Source: Ruminococcus sp. (GTDB lineage: Bacteria; Bacillota; Clostridia; Oscillospirales; Acutalibacteraceae). From it: a stretch of DNA of 13,586 bases. Each line of letters begins with the position of its first letter. Within the stretch, counting starts at the first letter, position 1. Shown here in pieces: positions 6,467 through 12,375 of this stretch. The notes beneath the pieces were generated by a model, which did not search any database, was not told the origin of the DNA, and worked only from the letters and a program-made list of their open reading frames with translations. The stretch lies in assembly GCA_017380355.1 (NCBI GenBank), contig JAFOED010000083.1, forward strand, positions 1 to 13,586. Reading direction: 5' to 3'. The position numbers were made by a program, and so were the translations under genes.

Positions 6467-8674
6467 TTACTCTTCTTGTAAAAATTCCTTTAATCCCGAG
6501 TAACGCAGAATTCTTCTGTTGTTTTCGACCATGCGCATAAGAGCGCGGCTGTCACCGACTAAAATGAGCATCTTCTTAGCTCGTGTAACACCTGTGTAGA
6601 GAAGATTTCTGTACATAAGCTGTGGCGCGAAATTAAATACAGGCATAACGACAGCCTCGAACTCGTTGCCCTGACTTTTGTGTACAGTGCACGCGTACGC
6701 AGGCTCTAAGTCTGTCAGAGCGTCCTGATCGTAAAGTGCTGTTTTGTCGTCAAAGCGCACTTTGACAAAACGCGTAGACGGGTTAACCTCCGTGAGTATT
6801 CCGATATCTCCGTTGAAGATACCCTCTCCGTACTCGCCGTTATCTTTGACCCAGTTTATGTTGTAGTTGTTTTTATTCTGCATCACCTTGTCGCCAACGC
6901 GAAGGGTGTAGTAATTTACGTTTATTTCGTTTTTAGAATTATCTTTTGCGTTGATGATACTCTGGATTCTGCGGTTGAGCTCGAACGTACCAAGCACTCC
7001 TTTTTTAGTAGGAGAGAGTATCTGTATGTCACTGATACACGAGTAGCCGTAAGCGTCTTTGAGTCTTCTGGTACACAAATCGACTACTGTGTCTGAAATT
7101 TCTTCCATCGAGTTTTTCTGTATGAAGAAAAAGTCATTGTCGACACAGTTTAGTGTAGGCGTTTCACCGTTTACGATTTTGTGAGCGTTTGTGACGATTA
7201 AGCTCTCCATCGACTGTCGGAAAATCTCTTTAAGCTCGACTACAGGGAGCTTTTCGCTGTTGATTAAGTCCGACAGCACGTTACCTGCACCTACTGACGG
7301 TAGCTGGTCGCAGTCGCCGACTAAAATAAGTCTGCACGACAGCGGAAGTGCACGGATAAGTGACTCGAAAAGCACGCAATCTACCATCGAAACTTCGTCG
7401 ACAATCAGCGCGTCACAGTTGAGCATATTGTGCTCATTTTTCTTGAATTGAGGCTTGTCCTCAATATCAAAACTGACTTCTAAAAGTCTGTGTATTGTCT
7501 TTGCTTTTTCGCCTGTCAACTCGCTCATTCGCTGTGCTGCTCTGCCCGTCGGTGCACAAAGAAGTACCTTCTGACCGCTTTCTTTTAAAAGTGTGATAAT
7601 AGCGTTTAAAGTTGTGGTTTTACCCGTACCCGGACCGCCGGTTAAAACGAGCATACCTTTTTGCAGAGCTTCTTTAATAGCTTTTTTCTGTAGGCTTGCG
7701 TACTCGATGTTGTCGCGCTTTTCGATTTTCTCGATTTTACTGTCGACTGACTGAATCTTAGTCGCAGGATATCGAAGAAGCATCTGAAGTCGAGCGCTTA
7801 TGTATCGCTCGCTCGTGTGCATTGCGGTTGTGAATATTAATTCTTTATCGGAAAAAATCTCGCACATAAGAGAGCCGTCTTCGAGCATATCGGAAAGTGC
7901 AGACTCCACACAGATTTTCTCGAGTGATAAAAGGTTTGATGTAACGTCAATGAGCTTGTCTTTAGGCAGACACGTGTGACCATTTAACTTGTTGTGATTG
8001 AGCACGTGAATAAGTGCCGCACGTACTCTGAATCGGTCGTCTTCTGAGCGATTCTGATGCTGAGCGATAAGATCGGCAGTCTCAAAAGAAAGCCCTAAAT
8101 TTTCGTCGCAGAGTATAAACGGGTTTTCCTCGATATACGAAATCGCCTGATTGCCGAAAGTTTTCCATATCGCTACTGCATACCTTGCGTCAATACTAAA
8201 AGAGGACAGATACGCCATAAGCTCTCTGATTCCTACAACCTGACTTAGCTGATGGCTGATGTCAAGCGCCTTGTCCTGCGATATACCTTTGATTTTAGCA
8301 ACTCTCATAGGGTCTGTTTCCAGCACCGTGAGTGTGTCGCTTCCAAAAGCAGAAACGAGTCGCTGTGCAGTAGCAGGACCGATACCTTTAATAGCTCCGC
8401 TGCTTAAGTATTTAAGAATACCGTCTAAATTTTCGGGCATACTGCGTTCGCACGCTGATGCGACAAACTGCTGACCGTATGACGGGTGGTTTTTATATGT
8501 ACCGTAAAGCTTTACCTGTTCGCCGACGTTAACGAGTGGCATAGTACCCACGGCTGTTATCATTTCACTTTCGCCTGCAAGCTCGATAACGGTGTAGCCG
8601 TTGTCGTCGTTTCTGAAAACTACCGACTCGACCTGACCGCAAAGCTCGTAGAGTTCGTTGTTGTTTGTGTTCAT
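6467..8674 (-). CDS. recD2: RecD2-type ATP-dependent 5'-3' DNA helicase
   Basis: At 735 residues this is a typical RecD2 (RecD without RecBC), a superfamily 1B 5'-3' DNA helicase linked to mismatch repair and fork maintenance in Gram-positives. In order: an N-terminal OB-like segment (about 10-75), helix-hairpin-helix elements (GAIKGIGPATAQRL 93-106; VAKIKGISQDKA 125-136), Walker A GGPGTGKTTT with Lys352, CAPTGRAA (373-380), Walker B IVDEVSM with Asp426/Glu427, GDCDQLPSVG (453-462), the ACTVHKSQGNEF motif (661-672), and VTRAKKMLILVG (696-707). Nothing essential is missing. The start ATG 8674 has an AAAGGA site. The gene is divergent from the CofE-like gene and first of the recD2-comF pair. 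RecB or RecC partners are not in the window. Confidence 0.95.
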   Translation of the reverse strand: MNTNNNELYELCGQVESVVFRNDDNGYTVIELAGESEMITAVGTMPLVNVGEQVKLYGTYKNHPSYGQQFVASACERSMPENLDGILKYLSSGAIKGIGPATAQRLVSAFGSDTLTVLETDPMRVAKIKGISQDKALDISHQLSQVVGIRELMAYLSSFSIDARYAVAIWKTFGNQAISYIEENPFILCDENLGLSFETADLIAQHQNRSEDDRFRVRAALIHVLNHNKLNGHTCLPKDKLIDVTSNLLSLEKICVESALSDMLEDGSLMCEIFSDKELIFTTAMHTSERYISARLQMLLRYPATKIQSVDSKIEKIEKRDNIEYASLQKKAIKEALQKGMLVLTGGPGTGKTTTLNAIITLLKESGQKVLLCAPTGRAAQRMSELTGEKAKTIHRLLEVSFDIEDKPQFKKNEHNMLNCDALIVDEVSMVDCVLFESLIRALPLSCRLILVGDCDQLPSVGAGNVLSDLINSEKLPVVELKEIFRQSMESLIVTNAHKIVNGETPTLNCVDNDFFFIQKNSMEEISDTVVDLCTRRLKDAYGYSCISDIQILSPTKKGVLGTFELNRRIQSIINAKDNSKNEINVNYYTLRVGDKVMQNKNNYNINWVKDNGEYGEGIFNGDIGILTEVNPSTRFVKVRFDDKTALYDQDALTDLEPAYACTVHKSQGNEFEAVVMPVFNFAPQLMYRNLLYTGVTRAKKMLILVGDSRALMRMVENNRRILRYSGLKEFLQEE

Positions 8675-8707
8675 ATTAATTCCTTTAAAGAAAAATCATA
8701 TAAATGA

Positions 8708-8736
8708 TTGAAATTTTTATCGTAGTGATTTATAAT
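8708..8736 (+). promoter_or_regulatory. Sigma-A promoter of the CofE-like gene
   Basis: -35 TTGAAA (8708-8713), 17-base spacer, consensus -10 TATAAT (8731-8736). It lies in the divergent region shared with recD2. The leader is about 40 bases and ends with a GGGGGA ribosome binding site before ATG 8781. I could not define an equally good promoter for recD2 on the opposite strand. Confidence 0.8.
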
Positions 8737-8780
8737 ATAACATATTGTTAAGAATAAATATATAGTTTTGGGGGATAAAA

Positions 8781-9479
8781 ATGGAATTTATTGCGAACGA
8801 AGGCAAAAACGTTGAAATAGAAGTAAACGGCGTGACATATATGCGCCACGCTATAAAAACTCATTTTGTACAGCAGGGCGAAAGCTATATCGAGATTTTC
8901 GAAAAGTACGTTTCACCTCTTTATCAGGAAGGTGACATCGTTTCTTCTGCTGAGAAGATTATCGCGCTGTGCCAGAATCGTGTTGTCAGACGTGACGAGC
9001 TGAAAATCGGCTTCTGGGCGAAGTTTTTATCCAAATTTGCTTCTCACCCTGACACAGGTGTCGGCGTAGGCGAGACAATTAAGATGCAGTACGCTATCAC
9101 AAAATGCGGTCTTTTAAAAGTTTTATGGGCTTCATTTGCGGGCGGTGTGTGTAAGATTTTCGGCAGACGCGGTGTGTTCTACGAAATCGTCGGTAGTGAA
9201 GTAGCAGGTTTAGATGGCTTCTACGACCACGTGTGGAGCGAGTACCGTGACATCGGTATCGAGAATCCTGAGAATCCGTCAGGCGTGTGCGACGAGATTA
9301 AAGAAAAGCTCGGTATCTCATGTATGATCGTTGATGCTAACGACTTAGGTCAGGAGATTTTAGGTTATTCATCTGACATCACTCTCACAGAAGAAGAGCT
9401 CTTAGGTCTTATCAAGGACAACCCTACAGGTCAGGGTCAGCAGACAACTCCACTCATTCTTATCCGTAAAAAACAGTAA
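8781..9479 (+). CDS. CofE-like protein (coenzyme F420-0:L-glutamate ligase family)
   Basis: This 232-residue protein resembles the F420-0:gamma-glutamyl ligase fold: THFVQQGESYIEIFEKYV then GDIVSSAEKIIALCQNRVV (about 27-70), and C-terminally CMIVDANDLGQEILGYSS followed by IKDNPTGQGQQTTPLILIRKK. Archaeal CofE adds glutamates to F420-0. The subgroup found in Firmicutes lacks the DTNGR-type stretch of CofE and has DANDLG in its place, and no other F420 gene is in this window. The real substrate in this lineage is therefore unknown; some other carboxylate-amine ligation is possible. It is a single-gene transcript with a near-consensus promoter and a strong terminator, and its codons look well adapted, suggesting steady expression. 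Confidence 0.75.
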   Translation: MEFIANEGKNVEIEVNGVTYMRHAIKTHFVQQGESYIEIFEKYVSPLYQEGDIVSSAEKIIALCQNRVVRRDELKIGFWAKFLSKFASHPDTGVGVGETIKMQYAITKCGLLKVLWASFAGGVCKIFGRRGVFYEIVGSEVAGLDGFYDHVWSEYRDIGIENPENPSGVCDEIKEKLGISCMIVDANDLGQEILGYSSDITLTEEELLGLIKDNPTGQGQQTTPLILIRKKQ

Positions 9480-9497
9480 AATAACAGACAAAAATAT

Positions 9498-9523
9498 AAG
9501 CAGGGCTTTTTACAGCCCTGCTT
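9498..9523. terminator. Strong bidirectional terminator
   Basis: AAGCAGGGCT (9498-9507) and AGCCCTGCTT (9514-9523) are perfect 10-base arms with a 6-base loop, followed on the plus strand by TTTCTTTT and on the minus strand by a T-rich stretch. It ends the CofE-like gene. The right arm overlaps the last codons of the convergent gene (stop at 9510-9512), so that gene's terminator stem is partly coding. Confidence 0.9.
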
Positions 9524-9842
9524 TTTCTTTTAAGTTTTGTATGCTCATCACTTTTAAGAAAGGGTAGTCTTTTGTTAAAATTTCAAGCTCGTGCTTTTGT
9601 ATGTCTGATAAGTAGTCGTTTATGCACAGTATCGGTAAAGCTGAGTCTTTGCCGAGCTTTTTTACTTTTGCTACTGCGCTTCTGACAAAAAATTCCGGAT
9701 CGATAATATTATTTTTCGGAATTAAAACCAAAAATGCGTTGTCGTCTTTAATTTTAAAAAATCGGTATATTACCTCAAAAACTATGTGTGAAGCACCGAT
9801 TACTGCGAGTAAAGTAAGTATAACAAAAAACACGATTTTCAT
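9510..9842 (-). CDS. Small membrane-anchored protein of unknown function
   Basis: I do not recognise this 110-residue protein. Residues about 2-24 form one hydrophobic segment (VFFVILTLLAVIGASHIVF), either a transmembrane anchor or an uncleaved signal. The remainder is soluble, with alternating strand and helix character (FLVLIPKNN, ALPILCINDYL, FLKVMSIQNL), consistent with a small alpha/beta domain, probably cytoplasmic or surface-facing. The ribosome binding site GAGGTGAT before ATG 9842 is good, so it is probably translated. The last codons (KAGL-stop) lie inside the shared terminator hairpin. It is convergent with the CofE-like gene and divergent from the DUF1540 gene, so no operon partner suggests a role. 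Confidence 0.65.
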   Translation of the reverse strand: MKIVFFVILTLLAVIGASHIVFEVIYRFFKIKDDNAFLVLIPKNNIIDPEFFVRSAVAKVKKLGKDSALPILCINDYLSDIQKHELEILTKDYPFLKVMSIQNLKEKAGL

Positions 9843-9954
9843 TTTATCACCTCATTATATGGTATTTAAAATTTTCGGATTTGTTACGCATAAAAGAGAG
9901 TGAGAAACTAACACTAAATACGGCGAATGCCAAAATCATAACGAGGTGAATAAA

Positions 9955-10143
9955 ATGGACAACACTTACGCAAACCGCAGTATCCACTGCACAGTAAACA
10001 ACTGTAAATTCCACAACGACAAGGAAAACTACTGTTCACTAGAGAGCATCAACGTTTCAACCCACGAGTCAAACCCGACTAAGGTTGAGTGCACAGACTG
10101 TGCAAGCTTTATGTGTAAAGATAACTGTTCAGGTTGCAGATAA
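9955..10143 (+). CDS. DUF1540 small cysteine-rich protein
   Basis: The preferred start is ATG 9955, 6 bases after the GAGGTG site at 9943-9948. An in-frame GTG at 9946 lies inside that site and is unlikely to be used. The 62-residue product has eight cysteines (12, 17, 27, 46, 49, 54, 58, 61) in the DUF1540 pattern, HCTVNNCKFH...YCSLESINV and then ECTDCASF. Such proteins are common in spore-forming Clostridia, and the Cys pattern suggests metal binding. Their function is not established. The residues after Phe52 (CKDNCSGC) add a second Cys cluster. It is a single-gene unit with its own terminator at 10157-10188, just upstream of the sporulation genes dpaAB. Confidence 0.82.
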   Translation: MDNTYANRSIHCTVNNCKFHNDKENYCSLESINVSTHESNPTKVECTDCASFMCKDNCSGCR

Positions 10144-10156
10144 AACTATTTTAAAG

Positions 10157-10188
10157 CAGGCAGGAGGTAAAACTCCTGTCTGTTTTTT
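10157..10188 (+). terminator. Rho-independent terminator after the DUF1540 gene
   Basis: CAGGCAGGAG (10157-10166) pairs with CTCCTGTCTG (10173-10182) with one G:U, followed by six T's (10183-10188). It separates the DUF1540 gene from dpaA. Confidence 0.85.
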
Positions 10189-10193
10189 GTTTC

Positions 10194-10221
10194 ACATATT
10201 CGCTTTTTGATACATAAAATA
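10194..10221 (+). promoter_or_regulatory. Candidate sigma-K promoter of dpaAB
   Basis: CATAAAATA at 10213-10221 matches the sigma-K -10 consensus CATAnnnTA, and AC at 10194-10195 lies 17 bases upstream, matching the short sigma-K -35 element. In Bacillus subtilis the homologous spoVF operon is transcribed by sigma-K in the mother cell, so the position is meaningful. No good sigma-A promoter is seen here. Assignment is by eye. Confidence 0.55.
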
Positions 10222-10250
10222 TGGTGAAGTGTTTTTTGAGGTGATAGGAT

Positions 10251-11126
10251 ATGTATAACTCAATAGCTCTCATCGGCGGAGACAAAAGACAGCTTTACTG
10301 TGCAAAAGAGTTTTTAAATGATGGTTATAAAGTCACTTTGAGTGGTTTTGATAAGCTTAAAAGCGACGGAGAATTTGTACTATCAGACCCGTTTAGTGCG
10401 GTGAAAAACAGTGATATAGTCGTGCTACCGTTGCCGTGTGTAAAAAACGGATATATAAACGCACCTTTCTCGCACGAAAAAATAAAGCTCTCAGATGAGC
10501 TGTTATCGGCTTTGAGCGACAAAAAAATCTTCTGTGGTCAGAGTGAAAAACTGCTCTCTCTTGCGCCACAGTTAAAGCGTGAAAAAGTGTTTGATTATTC
10601 TTTAAGAGAAGAATTTGCGATAATGAACGCTTTAGTTACAGCAGAAGGGGCTGTAGAAATCGCTATGCGAGAATTCGAGGGAGTTATATCTCACAGCAGG
10701 TGCCTTGTGTGCGGTTACGGCAGAATCGGAAAGCTCCTTTGCGAAAAGCTCTGTGCACTTAACGCAGACGTCACAGTATCTGCCAGAAAACAGGAAGATT
10801 TAGCTTATATCAGCACCAAAAACTGTAAAGCTGTGAAGACTGACTCTCTGTGTGAGTTATCACCTTTTGATATAATATTCAACACTGTACCTGCGCTTGT
10901 TTTCGACCAGAAAGTTCTTTCGCATATAGCAAAAGACGCGCTGTTAATCGATTTGGCGTCAATCCCCGGCGGAGTGGACTTTGAGTCAGCATCACGACTT
11001 TCTATATCAACTATTCACGCGCTGTCACTTCCCGGAAAAGCCGCGCCGAAAACTGCAGGTCAGATAATAAAAAACACGATTACAAATATGCTTGAGGAGG
11101 ATGACAGGTGTCAAAAACCAGCATAG
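10251..11126 (+). CDS. dpaA: Dipicolinate synthase subunit A
   Basis: Subunit A of the two-subunit synthase that makes dipicolinic acid from a lysine-pathway intermediate in the mother cell. Dipicolinate is then loaded into the spore core and supports heat resistance. The 291 residues show the family opening SIALIGGDKRQLYCAKEFL (4-22) and a central Rossmann motif VCGYGRIGKLL (153-163) for NAD(P). The C-terminal part ends with the conserved LPGKAAPKTAG stretch. A GAGGTGAT site precedes ATG 10251. It overlaps dpaB by 19 bases. A sigma-K-like promoter lies directly upstream. Synonym: spoVFA. The pair shows that the organism very probably forms true endospores without needing the Etf-based route used by some clostridia. 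Confidence 0.93.
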   Translation: MYNSIALIGGDKRQLYCAKEFLNDGYKVTLSGFDKLKSDGEFVLSDPFSAVKNSDIVVLPLPCVKNGYINAPFSHEKIKLSDELLSALSDKKIFCGQSEKLLSLAPQLKREKVFDYSLREEFAIMNALVTAEGAVEIAMREFEGVISHSRCLVCGYGRIGKLLCEKLCALNADVTVSARKQEDLAYISTKNCKAVKTDSLCELSPFDIIFNTVPALVFDQKVLSHIAKDALLIDLASIPGGVDFESASRLSISTIHALSLPGKAAPKTAGQIIKNTITNMLEEDDRCQKPA

Positions 11127-11680
11127 GCTTTGCAATGTGCGGTTCTTTTTGCACATTTAAAAAGTCTATAGAGCAGATGAAAAAACTCGTGTCGCTCAAT
11201 TACGATGTGCTTCCGATTATGTCATATAACGCGAGTAGTACTGATACGCGTTTCGGAAAAGCCGAGGACTTTATAAAAGAAATCGAAGAAATAACAGGAA
11301 AGAAGATAATAAAAACTATTGCTGACGCTGAGCCGATAGGACCGAAGAAGCTGTGTGATCTGATGCTTGTGTGTCCGTGTACGGGAAACACGCTGAGTAA
11401 ACTCAGTATGGGTATTACAGATACTCCCGTGACGCTTGCTGTGAAATCACATCTTCGTGTTTTGCGTCCTGTTGTGCTGTGTGTCGCAACAAACGACGCG
11501 CTATCATCATCAGCGCAGAATATCGGCAAATTGCTTAACACAAAAAACATCTATTTCGTACCGATGAAACAGGACGACTGTGTGAAAAAGCCTAACTCTC
11601 TGGTCGCTGACTTCGATTTAGTTTGTGAGAGTGTTGAGTCAGCGCTCGAAAATAAACAGTATCAGCCGATTTTTATGTGA
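11108..11680 (+). CDS. dpaB: Dipicolinate synthase subunit B (flavoprotein-like)
   Basis: The 190-residue subunit B belongs to the flavoprotein (Flavodoxin-like/UbiX-type) superfamily and works with DpaA in dipicolinate formation. Visible marks are IGFAMCGSFCTF at the N-terminus (6-17), the pocket MLVCPCTGNTLSKLSMGITDTPVTLA (about 86-111), and LRPVVLCVATNDALS (about 118-132). The start is a GTG at 11108 with an AGGAGG site (11095-11100) at ideal spacing, inside the end of dpaA. The overlap implies coupled translation and 1:1 production. A terminator follows at 11709. Synonym: spoVFB. Confidence 0.93.
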   Translation: MSKTSIGFAMCGSFCTFKKSIEQMKKLVSLNYDVLPIMSYNASSTDTRFGKAEDFIKEIEEITGKKIIKTIADAEPIGPKKLCDLMLVCPCTGNTLSKLSMGITDTPVTLAVKSHLRVLRPVVLCVATNDALSSSAQNIGKLLNTKNIYFVPMKQDDCVKKPNSLVADFDLVCESVESALENKQYQPIFM

Positions 11681-11708
11681 AGAAATAATTCCGAAAAAGA
11701 AATATAAC

Positions 11709-11749
11709 GCCACAGGAGGATTTTTAACACTTTCTTCCTGTGGCTTTTT
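11709..11749 (+). terminator. Rho-independent terminator of dpaAB
   Basis: GCCACAGGA (11709-11717) pairs perfectly with TCCTGTGGC (11736-11744), with a long loop and a T-run at 11745-11749. Confidence 0.85.
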
Positions 11750-11772
11750 GTGAAAAGAATTTCGTGTATTTC

Positions 11773-11801
11773 TTGAAAAGATAATATATGTATGTTATAT
11801 T
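11773..11801 (+). promoter_or_regulatory. Sigma-A promoter of the zinc-ribbon gene and metY
   Basis: -35 TTGAAA (11773-11778), 17-base spacer, -10 TATATT (11796-11801). The leader is about 35 bases, ending in a GAAGGTG ribosome binding site. No separate promoter for metY is visible, so this likely drives both genes. No T-box or SAM riboswitch fits in so short a leader. Confidence 0.65.
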
Positions 11802-11812
11802 AATATATTATC
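11780..11812. promoter_or_regulatory. Inverted repeat flanking the -10 box, possible operator
   Basis: GATAATATAT (11780-11789) and ATATATTATC (11803-11812) are perfect 10-base inverted arms with a 13-base centre that contains the -10 box. The geometry suits a repressor site. The AT-only core raises the odds of coincidence. Confidence 0.4.
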
Positions 11813-11840
11813 TGTATAAATTACGCGTGAAGGTGTAAAA

Positions 11841-12371
11841 ATGAAATTTTGTAACGACTGCAAAAAGCTGTACGCTGACACAGACTCTGTGTGTACAAGC
11901 TGTAACAAGAATTTAAAAGAAATAAAAGACATAAACGAGCCGATTATGCTTTGTGTTGTCGGCGGTGTTGAGCGTGGTGCGCTGTGTGGTGCGTTAAGAG
12001 ACGCACAGATTCCGTTTGTCGAAAGACAGCACGGAAGGATGGGCGTGTCAAACGAGCTTGTCACAGGTTATGACGCTAAACTTTTGAATCTTGAGATACT
12101 CGTGCCTTACTCAGCTCTACCGAAAGCGTACGATATTGCAAAACAGCTCGAGCTGTGCGACGACGGTATGGACAGCGTAATAGAACAGGTTAAAGCTGAC
12201 GTAGAAAAGTACAAGGAAACTATGAAAGCGGACGAGGCTGCCCCTATGAGCCGCAAAAAACGCACTACGGTAAAGGTGCTGTCTGCGCTTTTGTTTATCA
12301 TCATTCTGGCACTCGCGATTTTCGGTACAGACTACGTTATGGAACTTATAAAGAATTTACTCGGAGGTTAA
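11841..12371 (+). CDS. Zinc-ribbon / DUF2007-like / C-terminal membrane-anchor protein
   Basis: This 176-residue protein has three visible parts. Residues 1-25 are a zinc ribbon with Cys4, Cys7, Cys18 and Cys21. Residues about 33-110 resemble a DUF2007-type (putative signal transducing) ferredoxin-like domain: CVVGGVERGALCGALRDAQIPFVE then ILVPYSALPKAYDIAKQLEL. After a charged linker with a Lys/Arg cluster (RKKRTTVK), residues about 145-165 form a single transmembrane helix (VLSALLFIIILALAIFG), leaving most of the protein in the cytoplasm. I cannot name its function. Its stop codon is 4 bp before the metY ATG, and the metY ribosome binding site (GGAGG) lies in its last codons, so the two are almost certainly co-expressed. 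Confidence 0.75.
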   Translation: MKFCNDCKKLYADTDSVCTSCNKNLKEIKDINEPIMLCVVGGVERGALCGALRDAQIPFVERQHGRMGVSNELVTGYDAKLLNLEILVPYSALPKAYDIAKQLELCDDGMDSVIEQVKADVEKYKETMKADEAAPMSRKKRTTVKVLSALLFIIILALAIFGTDYVMELIKNLLGG

Positions 12372-12375
12372 ACTT

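Noticed and set aside
9946..9954. GTG start three codons upstream of the DUF1540 ATG
   Set aside because: The GTG is part of the GAGGTG ribosome binding site for ATG 9955, so it cannot have its own site at a usable distance.
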